A DNA stretch of 64,000 nt from Ectobius pallidus (lineage: Eukaryota > Arthropoda > Insecta > Blattodea > Ectobiidae), in NCBI GenBank assembly GCA_964059195.1, contig CAXKWD010000006.1, positions 8,300,530 to 8,364,529 of the forward strand, given 5' to 3'. The position numbers and the translations under genes are program-made. Below are positions 54,493 to 64,000 of this stretch, in pieces. How positions within the stretch are numbered: the first letter of the stretch is position 1; the number at the start of each line of letters is the position of its first letter. The notes below the pieces were generated by a model. That model saw nothing but the letters and a program-made list of their open reading frames with translations. It did no database searches and was not told the origin of the DNA.

Positions 54493-54915
54493 GATTTTTT
54501 TGGATAATGTGAAATACTTTATTGGAGTGCTTTCAACTGCACCTTTAAGATGCCGAAAATGGCTGTCATATTCAGTTGAAAGCACTCCAGAAAGGTAATT
54601 CACATTATGTAATCATAGGCTTCTGCGGCCCATGTGGACAATAAAACCTTCTTGGCTTCTGGTATCTGCTGCGTCATGTGTAAGCTCTCTGTGTAAGAGG
54701 GTGTCCATATGATTTTTATATAAAAACGATACATTTTTAAGAATATTGGGAAAAACCTGGGACAGTTATAGAAAAAAGGAGATAAAAATTTCATCTACAA
54801 AATTTAGTGAAAAATTAAACTTGATTTTATCTCATATGTACAAATTGTCTCAAATGGCTTAAACTTCTTCTGCAGACTGCGGTAGATAGTAATTCATTCC
54901 GCAGAAAACCAAGGA
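54493..54915. other. Non-coding, contains a short inverted pair
   Basis: ATAATGTGAAATACTTTATT and TTGGAGTGCTTTCAACTG (54505-54545) are inverted in part by CAGTTGAAAGCACTCCAGAA and GTAATTCACATTAT (54572-54608). This is probably a ~105 bp foldback MITE. No gene. Confidence 0.5.
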
Positions 54916-55065
54916 ATCTTTCGACTGAAAATAAACGCTAATGATGAAGGTGTCATTGAAGAAACCTTCTCTCATTCATTCCTGGGAATGAGGGTAGATA
55001 ATCATTTAAACTCGAAAGAGCAAATAGATAATATCTGTAACAAGGTTAGTGAAAACATATATTTA
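54915..55065 (+). pseudogene. LINE RT fragment, left half
   Basis: Encodes HSFLGMRVDNHLNSKEQID then NICNKVSENIYL, the thumb of a CR1/Jockey-like RT. It is cut by other elements; the likely continuation is at 58075-58640. Confidence 0.6.
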
Positions 55066-55315
55066 ACAAGGCAGGTGGCATATATAAAATGGGCTGGACA
55101 TGTTGCATGCATGGGGGAGGAAAGACATATCTCAAATGTATTGACTGGGAGACCCGAAGGGAAAATACCATGCGGAAGACCTAGACATAGGTGGGAGGAC
55201 AATCTTAAAATGGATTTAAGGGAAGTAGCATGGTTGGATGGAGTTAGCACAGAATAGGGTTGAATGGCAGACTCAGGTAAGCGTGGCAATGAACCTTCGG
55301 GTTCCAAAAAATAGA
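55066..55315 (+). pseudogene. LINE 3' end with GRPRHRWEDN motif
   Basis: IKWAGHVACMGEERHISNVL, GRPEGKIPCGRPRHRWEDN, KMDLREVAW, then MNLRVP after a frame change. This is the well-known C-terminal signature of a widespread arthropod LINE. The element is inserted in, or fused to, the preceding RT fragment. Confidence 0.75.
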
Positions 55316-55356
55316 TAGTATTCCTTTAGCTTGCTGAGGAATTGTCTATTGCCATT

Positions 55357-58060
55357 GTAGTAGGGTACCTTATGTAAGAAAATCACATCCCGTGGGCTCC
55401 TTCGTGAAGAAAGCAACACACCTATATTTTCAGTTTCTATGAAGTCTAAGGATACCCGAACCACTTGATGCGACTCTGGGGGTCGCGTCTGAGTTGCGTG
55501 ATGACGTCATTAAAATGGCGGACGTCGCGTTTCACAGAAAAGGCCATAACGTGAAACCTATTTGAGATAGAGACTTGCGAAAAACGGTTCTGAAACCACA
55601 TTAAAATGCTCTACATTATTGTTTCTTACACGTATGGAGCTAAGACGGCATATTCTACCGAAAAATTACACTTTTTGTTGGAAAATTGAAAAAAATGGTC
55701 CTGTAGAATGTGTTCTCTTGAAATTTCAATAGAAGATGATGCCGAACCATAAATTACATGCAAACAAATTTTTTGAAGAGTTTAATAAGGATTCTACTCC
55801 CGTTTACCAGAAGTTTCCAATGTGAATAGTTTTAATTCTGTGATAGTTTTTGTAAAAGGGTCATTCCATATGAAATCATCCAAATTTTTAAAAAATGATT
55901 GCATGACCATTTAAAAAAAAAATATTTTTTTGTATATGAGTTCATACATGTTTCAAGATGTCAAAACAAGTTTTCAAAAAATTCTTGTGTTCTTGGTTTC
56001 CCAGGGGTGTCCATTTTTCAATCCTGGTGTAACACATTTTTTGCGAATGTTGCTGATTACAAAATATATTTTCATAACTCAACAACCATAAGAGTTAGAA
56101 ATTTGAATTATGAACCATTTTGTAACTGTTTAAGCGTACTTTCATAAATATTTTATTGTTTTCTTAAACAAAAAAAATGTTCATATGAAAATATGAGTTT
56201 GAAATTGTGGCAAATTTTTCCAAAAAAATCACTTTTTGGGTCAAATTTTATGTAAGAAGGAAGTGATTGTAAACATTCAATTTTTTTATGTTCAAACCTG
56301 CATGTGATTTGTCTGTGAGGAAAAAATCAGCTTCCAAAAATACATCCCTTATTTCTAAACTGGCCTCAAATATTATCGTTTTTCAGATTTTGACTATTTT
56401 TGGGCTTAAATATCTCTGAAGGGTACTCTTAAAAAAATCTGAAAAATTGCATAAAAGAAGCCTTTCATGTGCCTAACTCACAGTTAAAAATTCTATTTCT
56501 AGAAACAACTCCTTCTATTAATTTGATAGAACTAAAATATCACACCTTTTAGGGTACCGTATTTGGAAGAAACTACATATAACTCAACAACCATAAGAGA
56601 TAGAAATTTGAATTATGAGTCATTTTATAACTATTGAAGCTTGCTTTTAGATATATTTTAGTAATTTCTTCAACACAAAATTTTTCATATGAAAATATGA
56701 TTTTGAAATTGGGGTAAATTTTTTCAAAAAAATAACTTTTTGGTCCAAATTTTATATGAGAAGGAAGTGATTGTAAACATTCAAATTTTTTTTATGTTCA
56801 AACCTGCATGTGATTTGTCTGTGAGGAAAAAATCAGCTTCCAAAATACATCCCTTATTTCTAAACTGGCCTCAAATATTATCGTTTTTCAGATTTTGACT
56901 ATTTTTGGGCTTAAATATCTCTGAAGGGTACTCTTAAAAAAATCTGAAAAATTGCATAAAAGAAGCCTTTCTTGTGCCTAACTCACAGTTAAAATTTCTA
57001 TTTCTAGAAACAACTCCTTCTATTAATTTGATAGAACTGAAATATCACACCTTTTAGGGTACCGTATTTGGAAGAAACTACATATAACTCAAAAACCATA
57101 AGAGATAGAAATTTGAATTATGAGTCATTTTATAACTATTGAAGCTTGCTTTTAGATATATTTTAGTAATTTCTTCAACACAAAATTTTTCATATGAAAA
57201 TATGATTTTGAAATTCGGGTAAATTTTTTCAAAAAAATTACTTTTTGGTCCAAATTTTATATGAGAAGGAAGTGATTGTAAACATTCAATTTTTTTTAAT
57301 GTTCAAACCTGCATGTGATTTGTCTGTGAGGAAAAAATCAGCTTCCAAAATACATCCCTTATTTCAAAACCGGCCTTAAATATTATCGTTTTTCAGATTT
57401 TGACTATTTTTGGGCTTAAATATCTCTGATGAATACCCTTCAAAAAATCTGAAAAATTGCATAAAAGAAGCCTTTCTTGTGCCTAACTCACAGTTAAAAT
57501 TTCTATTTCTAGAAACAACTCCTATTAATTTGATAGAACTGAAATATCACACTGTCAGATGTATGTAGTTTCTCCCAAATACGCTACCCTAAAAAGAGTG
57601 ACATTTGAAACTTCTGGTAAACGGGAATAGTATCATTATTAAACTCTTCAAAAAAATTTATTTGCATGTAATTTATGGCACGGCATCATCTTCTATTGAA
57701 ATTTCAAGAGAACACATTCTACAGGACCATTTTTTTCAATTTTCCAACAAAAAGTGTAATTTTTCGGTAGAATATGCCATCTTAGCTCCATACGTGTAAG
57801 AAACAATTATGTAGAGCATTTTATTGTGGTTTCAAAACCGTTTTTCGCAAGTCTCTATCTCAAATAGGTTTCACGTTATGGTCATTTCTGTGAAACGCGA
57901 CGTCCGCCATTTCGATGACGTCATCACGCGACTCAGACGCGACCCCCAGAGTGGCATCAAGTGGTTCGGGTATTCTTAGACTTCATAGAAACTGAAAATA
58001 TAGGTGTGTTGCTTTCTTCACTTAGGAGCCCACGGGATGACATAAGGTACCCTACTATTG
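55357..58060. mobile_element. 2.7 kb TIR element with three internal ~500 bp tandem repeats
   Basis: The ends TAGTAGGGTACC/GGTACCCTACTA are inverted. Inverted repeats of about 460 bp follow (55357-55820 and 57590-58060), including GGGTCGCGTCTGAGT, ATGGCGGACGTCGCGTTTCA and GTTTACCAGAAGTTTC. The centre has three direct repeats starting near 56085, 56577 and 57078, each with AACCATAAGAG, GAAGTGATTGTAAACATTCA, CTGCATGTGATTTGTCTGTG and ATCTCTGA. There is no transposase. A GGGTCATTCCATATGAAATC motif at 55859, similar to the Sola-like TIR start, lies just inside. Confidence 0.8.
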
Positions 58061-58074
58061 AGTAAGTAAGTTGG

Positions 58075-58640
58075 CATACATAATGGATGAAAATATTCTA
58101 AAGATTATATTGTTAAAACTTTCCGGGCTCATGTTATATTCTAAAGATTGTTTATTATGGGACAGTTTTTCCACAGATTAGTTATGGCATAGAACTGTGG
58201 CGATGTGCAGCAAACATACACATAAATAGATTACAGAATTTACCAAAAAAATGCATTAGAATAATGTTCAAATTAAATAGGATGCAGATATGTAGGGAAA
58301 GTTTCAGAAGTAACAACATACCAACACTTACCCTCACGTAAGTCAATATACGTATATAAGTCAATACTACTTGTAACAGAAAATACAAACCATTATGAAA
58401 GAAATAACACAATACAACTCACACAATACTCGAACAAACCAGGACTATCATCAACTAGCATATCATCACAGATCAATAAACAAAAACCCATATGTAAGAG
58501 GCATCACATTCTATAACAAACTTCCAACACATAAAAAATCTCCCAAAAAATAAATTCAAATCTGCCCTAAAAAACGACCTAATAGGAAAGGTGCTGTACA
58601 AATTAGATTACTTACTGCAAGTAGACTGTACTGTACTATA
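58075..58640 (+). pseudogene. LINE RT fragment, right half
   Basis: Broken frames give DYGIELWRCAANIHINRLQN, LPKKCIRIMFKLNRMQ, CRESFRSNNIPTLT and, near 58500, ITFYNKLPTHKKSPKK. This is the C-terminal third of a CR1/Jockey-like RT (YGI.LW, LQKK.IR). It would follow the fragment at 54915-55065, the two being separated by the insertions between. Confidence 0.6.
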
Positions 58641-59640
58641 CTGTAACTCCTTTCATAAATTTAACCATGCCTATCACATTTCCTTAACCTTCACTAACCT
58701 AACTTCCAAGAAAAGTTACAAAATAATGCTTTCCTCTTGAATTATTTACTTCTTCACAACTTATACCACCTGAGTTGGTTGAATTTCCATTTCTTTCTTA
58801 CTTTCCTCTACATTAATGTAATTGAACTTATTGGGTACATTGTTGGATAAGAGCAAGCCTAAAATTCGCTTCAATTTGAACACCAAAAAGAATTAAGTAA
58901 AATAGTATAAGTTTATATCCGCTTAGGTTTTACTTATGTCTGTGACATTGCTCCAATTATGTGCAATACACCTCGTTCCCGTCGGAGTACCTCCCCATCG
59001 AAATCTTTACCATCTCCGATATCTCATCTTGTTCGCGCAAGCTAGCATTTTTATACATGTCTAGTTAGTCTTTCTATTCAAATTCTCCGCTAAACCTATT
59101 CTCGCTTAGTCAGCTATTGTAGCGGATTGATACAAGTTATTACCGCCTGTTCTCTGGTCCTATTTCCGGCAGGTGCAATCTTGAGGGGCCTCGTGCATTA
59201 ATTCGGCGTCAAGCCAAAGCCAGTCAGCGTCTAGCATCCACATGAAACAGTCCATGTTGGATCGTTCTCCAATTCGCACCATTTTCAAGACAATAGCCGC
59301 AGTGGTATTTGCTCTTAAATCGCGAATTAGTTCACAACACTTCAAGATACAAGTATTGTCGTGTGCGAGTAATTAAATTACATTAATTACAGTAATTTCA
59401 ATAATCTCGGCTTCATAGATCCGTATTGAAGCTCGTCTCTAGTTCGATAGCATTGTGCAACCCATGCGTTCAAAGTAAATCAGCTATAAGTGAAATTATT
59501 CTCAAGTTATCAGTGTTAATTCATCCTAAACGAAATACAGCAATTATTCCAAGTGTTTCGATATAATAATTATTACTGGCAATAAATACAGAACATTTAT
59601 ATAAATATTAGATGGAAATTTACAGTGAAGTGTTCAAATC
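58641..59640. other. No recognised gene
   Basis: A minus-strand frame at 59345-59160 (ELIRDLRANTTAAIVLKMV...) is moderately GC-rich and could be a gene or transposon fragment, but no family was recognised. The remainder is AT-rich. Confidence 0.35.
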
Positions 59641-59700
59641 TGTAGCAAGATTGAGATCGGAAATATACACACAAAACTTCACTAAAAAGATATATTTACC

Positions 59701-59742
59701 CAGAATGATCATTTCAACGGGTCTTCCCGCCATCATCAGCTG
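59701..59742 (-). ncRNA. Hammerhead ribozyme motif (left arm)
   Basis: Mirror image of 59762-59803: CAG, CTGATGA, hairpin, GAAA, TGATCA, TT, CTG read on the minus strand. Confidence 0.65.
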
Positions 59743-59761
59743 ATTCCGACTCAGTCGGAAT

Positions 59762-59803
59762 CAGCTGATGATGGCGGGAAGACCCGTTGAAATGATCATT
59801 CTG
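59762..59803 (+). ncRNA. Hammerhead ribozyme motif (right arm)
   Basis: CAG (stem I) is followed by CTGATGA at 59765-59771. Stem II is built on CGGG/CCCG with an AAGA loop, then GAAA at 59789-59792 and a tiny stem III around TGATCA. The cleavage triplet is ATT, then CTG closes stem I. Core boxes are intact. The layout equals that at 32130-32170 with different stems, so it belongs to another PLE family. Confidence 0.65.
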
Positions 59804-59970
59804 GGTAAATATAGGCCTACCTTTTTAGTGAAGTTTTGTGTGTATATTTCCGATCTCAATCTTGCTACAGACAGAACATTTATTCGCCACGTGGCCTAAT
59901 TTACGCGCCAAATCTCAGTACATTGTTTATTGCAAGTGTTTTAATCATATTTCAGTTTATTTATTATTAC

Positions 59971-60716
59971 CAGGACCCGGATTCTGATGACCTAAAATTG
60001 TTTGAAAAAAGACCTATGAAATGACCCTAAATTTTAAAGAAAATGACTTAATAATTATAAAAAATGACCTTAAAACTTACATTTTATTTATAAAAAATTA
60101 TTATTTTACACAGAAAGTTATAGGTACTAATTTGTATATAACTGTAAAAACTTTAAATAACTGTAATGTTGTGAAGTTTTTTTTCTCACGGAAATTTATA
60201 CTGACACTGAGGCACTGGCGAGTCAAACTTCGCTTTTCCTTTTGTTGTCTGCCGGATTATATTATTGTTTATTGAGGGTAAACAGTAGTTTGCATTCTCA
60301 AATCCAAGCAGGTGGCATACTCTGGTGCCAAGTCAATCTAATAACAATAATAATATAATACAAAATTTTGGGGGTTTCTTTGATTCTAATTTACGACAGA
60401 GACACGACAACACAGAATTTTTCCTTCTTGCATTAAACAAACAACACTTCAAAGACGGCACCGCTGTCGACGAAAAAAGTTAATACACTCAATGTAAATG
60501 CATGAAAATGACTAATTAAGGAACAAAATGACACAAAAATGACAAAATAATGACGTAAAAATGAAATAAATGCCCTAAAAACATAAAATGACAAAAAATG
60601 ACCTAATAAAAATGCATTTCTATAATCTAGAGGCCATAATTAGGATTTGTCTACAAGTTGGTAATATGTATGCAGCATCAATAAAAAGATGACATGTCAT
60701 TAGAATCCGGGCCCAG
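59971..60716. mobile_element. hAT-like element with perfect 8 bp target duplication
   Basis: CAGGACCCGGATTCTGATGA at 59971 is inverted at 60716 (TCATTAGAATCCGGGCCCAG). ATTATTAC is duplicated exactly at 59963-59970 and 60717-60724. The 746 bp interior is non-coding. It is unusually rich in AAAATGAC-type repeats at both ends (59985-60080 and 60495-60605). Confidence 0.9.
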
Positions 60717-60724
60717 ATTATTAC

Positions 60725-61683
60725 AGTTCATCATTTAGTTAATTCAGTGCATTTATTTAAGCCTACATTGTGTGAAATAAAAGTTCCATAGTTTTGTTAC
60801 ATGTTAAAGGTTTGTTTCCAATTGCATCCGTGGATTCCTGTATTCAGCAACCTCGATTAGTCCACTTAGCTCTACTCCTCCTTTTATTATTGTTTTAAAC
60901 AATAATTGGTCCTCCGCTACCAGAGATTCTTTTTAACATCCCTTCCCATCATTTTCCCTCTGCGGCAGGGTTATATGCCGTTCTTGTGCCCAACACATCT
61001 CTTTGATTGTCACAACCGAGCTTTCAGTTGCAGCCCACATCATCCCGCTCTGCTATGTGCAACTGCCATTTTGCCACTACGCAGGAATTCAGCTCCAGTT
61101 GTTCATGAATGTGGAGTACCTTCATATGTCTCGTTCTGAGCTGGTTGACTGCCTCCATAGATATGGCAGTCCCTCCTATTTCTGCATCCTTGAAGGTGTG
61201 TGTGTCTTCGGGTTGTCTCTCTTGGCTGAATGTCTTGACTTAGTCACTGTCCAGCTAAAACTAAACTCCGTGGTGCTACATCCCTGGAGGGACTGGTCCT
61301 ACCACCTGACTGCTGCGTCATCTGCCACATGATGGTTTTTATGACCGGAGCCGCTGCTTCTCTATCAAGTAGCTCCTCAATTTGAATCACGAGGCTGAGT
61401 GCACCCCTGCCAGACCTCCCTTAGCGGCGCTAATCACAAGACCATGCCGGCAGTCAATCACTGTCCAGCTATTAACTCCAACATGGTGAAGCATGTTCTG
61501 CTAAGATTCTTCTTTATGCTTAAAACTAGTCATCCAGTGTAAAAATATTGAGCCTTTATTATTTAATATTCTATTCCTGGTGGAAAATGCCTTATTTGAC
61601 AACCAAGCACTTATGACGTGTAATTAATTGTTATGCAATACTGTCACCACGTTATATTATTGGACTGCATTAAAATCGTATAT
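60725..61683. other. No recognised gene
   Basis: A GC-richer block at 60905-61450 (overlapping frames 60906-61139 and 61003-61332) looks like imported repeat sequence, perhaps a LINE leader, but no family was recognised. Confidence 0.35.
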
Positions 61684-61952
61684 TATAGTCCTTTCACATT
61701 CGCCAGAGGTTTCAAGGCCAAACGTAGCACGGCTATGATACCCCCACTTACCGTGCTCATATGACATCATACCCCTCCAATGCCAGTCACATGACAAGCC
61801 AGTAGGGAGTTCCCCCTTGGTGTCGTATGAGTGTGTGCGACAGCGCAGCTCCTCTGCGCAAAGGGGAATATTGTTGACTGCCGATCAGTGGGGGCATATT
61901 AGACGTGAGAAGTTGTGGCCTTGAAACCTCTGGCGAACGTGAAAGCACTATA
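61684..61952. mobile_element. MITE with TATAGTCCTTTCACATTCGC ends
   Basis: The first ~37 bases (through CCAGAGGTTTCAAGGCCA) are inverted at the right end (TGGCCTTGAAACCTCTGG, CGAACGTGAAAGCACTATA). 269 bp, non-coding, TA-type flanks. Confidence 0.8.
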
Positions 61953-62473
61953 AATTTCAATTTATTGTTTGTACACAAAACTCACACTTAGCTGTTGATG
62001 CGAGATTCTGCTGAAATGTGGTTTCTTTGGTTGACAACACTGCAGAAAGACAGGCGGGCTAGCTATGTTTTCTTACCCCAACCCTCGCTTCCCCGTAAAA
62101 CCAGCGCCCAAGAAATGGCGCACGGGTAGTATATATTGTAGGGATCCAGGCCCGTTGAGGATCAGAAATGTAGGCCGGTGTCCCTAACAGAATTTTGCAA
62201 TAGGATTTTCGGAGGACCACTGGGAAAACCCAGAAAATATATATGCTTAGAAGTGCAGGAATATTGAAGGAAGCAGGAATAATGGAGAGAGAGTATTGTT
62301 GCTTTATTCTTCTTTTCTTGTAGATTACTGCTTCTCTTCTTACCTGGAGTTGTATTTGATATAGATCAGTATTGAATAGCACTTTGCTATTTTACACTAG
62401 GTATATTTCAGGATTGACTTAAAGTTCACTTGCTCTAAGAATACACCATGCTTTGTGATCTACAACAGTAATA
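61953..62473. other. No recognised gene
   Basis: Mixed-composition spacer between a MITE and the mariner element. A minus-strand frame at 62382-62059 has no recognised domain. Confidence 0.35.
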
Positions 62474-63804
62474 CAGGTTGCGGCAGAAATAGTTAGACGA
62501 TTTAAAATTCGCGCCAAATACTTATCCCGATAGGTAGCGCTCTGATTATTGTTTTGTTTTGTTAAGTGATTCATACCATTTAGTTTGCCATGGATCGCTG
62601 GTCGAGTACACATCGCGCTTTCGCAGTTGAATATTTTTTTAAGAATAAGGACTCCGCCACTTTGACGCAACGTGGATTCAGAAGACATTTCAACTTAGGA
62701 AGAAATGGAAAAGTTCCAACACGACAGACCATTTTGAATTGGGTAAAACAATTCAGAGGAACTGCTTCAGCCACAAATAAGAAATCTGAAGGTCGTCCAC
62801 GTGCCGTGCGAACTCCAGAAAATGTACAGAGAGTAAGGGAGGCATTGTTGCGTAGTCCTAGGCGTTCCGCTCGACGACATTCTGCGGCACTAGGCATTTC
62901 CGATACAAGCGTCCGACGGATTTTGTGCGAGGATCTACACTTTCACCCATTCAAAATTCAACTGGTACATGAATTACATCCTCAAGACTTGAATCAACGG
63001 ACACAATTTTGTGAGAGGGTGTTAGAAATGCATAATGAAGACCCGCAGTTTCTTCAGAAGCTACTCATGTCTGACGAGGCACATTTCCATCTCAATGGAT
63101 CTGTTAATAGGCACAACAGCAGATATTGGGCACCCATCAACCCACAGGTTTTACATGAAATGCCACTTCATAGCCCAAAGGTTACAGTATGGTGTGGTGT
63201 TGGTTGGTATGGGATTATTGGACCATACTTTTTTGAGGACGATGAAGGAAACACTGTAACTGTGACGTCTCCTCGATATGTGACTATGCTGAATACATTT
63301 TTGAACCCAGAGCTTCGTAGACGTCGGCTTCGTAGACACCTTGTATGGTTCCAACAAGATGGTGCCACATCACACACAGCAAATGCTTCTATGGCAGTTG
63401 TTAACCGAATGTTCCCAGGGAGAGTAATGTCTCGTAATGGCAATGTTACATGGCCTGCACGCTCACCTGATTTATCTGCGTGTGATTTCTTCTTGTGGGG
63501 GTATCTGAAGCAAGAAGTCTATGCAGAACGACCTCACACCTTACAGGAATTGAGGGACTCCATCACTACCGCAATAGAACAAACTCCGCTGGATATGGTG
63601 AGGAAAGCTATGAACAGTGTAAGGCGACGTGCAGAGGTTTGTGTGATGAACAATGGTGCTCACCTGAAAGAGATTATCTTCAAAACTTGACTTGCAAAGG
63701 TAATGGTAGACTGTGTACTTTACAGTAATGTATGTGTTTACTAAATAAATGCGAGTTTTTATTTAAATTTTGCGAATAAACATCGTCTAATTATTTCTGC
63801 CCTG
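62474..63804 (+). mobile_element. Mariner element, DD41D (rosa-like), apparently complete
   Basis: The TIR starts CAGGTTGCGGCAGAAATAGT at 62474 and is inverted at the right end (AATTATTTCTGCCCTG, ending 63804). The left copy has a short insertion. TA flanks both ends (62472-62473, 63805-63806). One intact transposase gene lies inside. Confidence 0.9.
62590..63690 (+). CDS. Tc1/mariner transposase, DD41D
   Basis: 366 codons from ATG 62590, no lesion. The N-terminal helix-turn-helix region runs from RWSSTHRAFAVEYFFKNKDS to about residue 60. A second DNA-binding part follows (RRSARRHSAALGISDTSVRR). The catalytic residues are D162 in SDEAHFHLNG, D257 in WFQQDGATSH and D299 in DLSACDFFLWGYLK. The spacing between the last two is 41 residues, which marks the rosa-type DD41D branch and not DD34D mariner. 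It cuts and pastes its element at TA sites. The intact frame and TIRs suggest recent activity. Confidence 0.9.
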   Translation: MDRWSSTHRAFAVEYFFKNKDSATLTQRGFRRHFNLGRNGKVPTRQTILNWVKQFRGTASATNKKSEGRPRAVRTPENVQRVREALLRSPRRSARRHSAALGISDTSVRRILCEDLHFHPFKIQLVHELHPQDLNQRTQFCERVLEMHNEDPQFLQKLLMSDEAHFHLNGSVNRHNSRYWAPINPQVLHEMPLHSPKVTVWCGVGWYGIIGPYFFEDDEGNTVTVTSPRYVTMLNTFLNPELRRRRLRRHLVWFQQDGATSHTANASMAVVNRMFPGRVMSRNGNVTWPARSPDLSACDFFLWGYLKQEVYAERPHTLQELRDSITTAIEQTPLDMVRKAMNSVRRRAEVCVMNNGAHLKEIIFKT

Positions 63805-63806
63805 TA

Positions 63807-64000
63807 TAAAGTTCTTTATTTAATATCAAATTACAAACTTCTGGAATAATTCAGTTGTATTGGCTCAAAATACTACTGCAGTATACTCTATCTGCAAGTA
63901 GGAAAAGAGAAGCTGCAATTGCTTGCCAAAACTTCTTAACTTTATAAAAGCTGAATTACTTTTGTAAAAAACACTAGTTAGCTAGACCAATCCTTGGTCT
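63807..64000. other. No recognised feature
   Basis: AT-rich flank of the mariner element; nothing further seen. Confidence 0.4.

Larger units (their letters stand above)
59641..59869. repeat. Near-perfect palindrome made of two inverted PLE ends
   Basis: The arms 59641-59751 and 59753-59869 pair almost perfectly around the single base 59752. The only clear difference is a short TAGGCCTAC-type insertion in the right arm near 59813. Each arm carries a hammerhead motif pointing outward. Confidence 0.9.

Noticed and set aside
59160..59345. Minus-strand 61-codon ORF with ELIRDLRANTTAAIVLKMV
   Set aside because: Looks protein-like, but I recognise no family and see no splice sites or transposon ends to frame it.
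60906..61332. Overlapping plus-strand ORFs in a GC-richer block
   Set aside because: Two frames overlap without domain evidence; likely a non-coding repeat.

Overview
The window reads as nuclear DNA of an arthropod, most likely an insect with a large, repeat-rich genome. It is AT-rich, has spliced exons with GT-AG borders, tRNA-derived SINE heads, and arthropod-type mobile elements at every scale: Penelope-like elements (PLEs), several LINE families, mariner, Tigger-like, hAT-like, P/THAP and a large long-TIR DNA transposon. No bacterial operon, rRNA or CRISPR array was seen. The species cannot be named from this sequence alone.

Host coding sequence is sparse. Four plus-strand exons (1936-2243, 9310-9592, 10694-10882, 18043-19581) join with matching reading phases and look like the 3' part of one gene: tetratricopeptide repeats followed by an RG-rich and SSHSQERS-repeat tail, with a polyadenylation signal at 19791. 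A separate exon at 53841-54078 resembles the N-terminus of an axonemal dynein heavy chain. A minus-strand THAP/P-transposase gene (exons 49241-49352, 42894-43273, then 41870-42299) is damaged but keeps phase-matched splice junctions across a 6 kb intron.

The rest is layered mobile DNA. 1-9,300: two truncated PLEs, SINE heads, and a decayed tyrosine-recombinase (Crypton/DUF3504-like) copy flanked by a repeat family. 9,600-18,000 (introns): T-rich foldback element, tandem repeats, MITEs and two Tigger-like elements. 20,300-23,700: a PLE interrupted by a hAT-like element carrying a BED-like exon. 24,000-26,000: an R2-like LINE 3' end split by a hAT-like element. 26,000-30,480: a broken LINE with a 584 bp foldback element in its endonuclease. 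30,482-32,226: an 855 bp inverted duplication of a PLE 3' end carrying hammerhead-ribozyme motifs. 33,000-35,100: alternating tandem array and a second T-rich element. 35,440-41,550: a ~398 bp satellite containing a LINE fragment, itself split by an apparently full-length LINE (35755-40305, intact 1212-codon ORF2, 13 bp target duplication). 41,550-49,400: the THAP/P gene, a ~180 bp satellite and an apparently complete Sola-like transposon with ~540 bp TIRs and TTCT duplications. 52,500-61,950: LINE remnants, a 2.7 kb TIR element with internal ~500 bp tandem repeats, a hammerhead palindrome and several MITEs. 62,474-63,804: a mariner element with an intact DD41D transposase.

The strongest candidates for something under-described are the hammerhead-bearing PLE palindromes, the Sola-like transposon, the T-rich foldback family, and the TPR-RG/SR gene.
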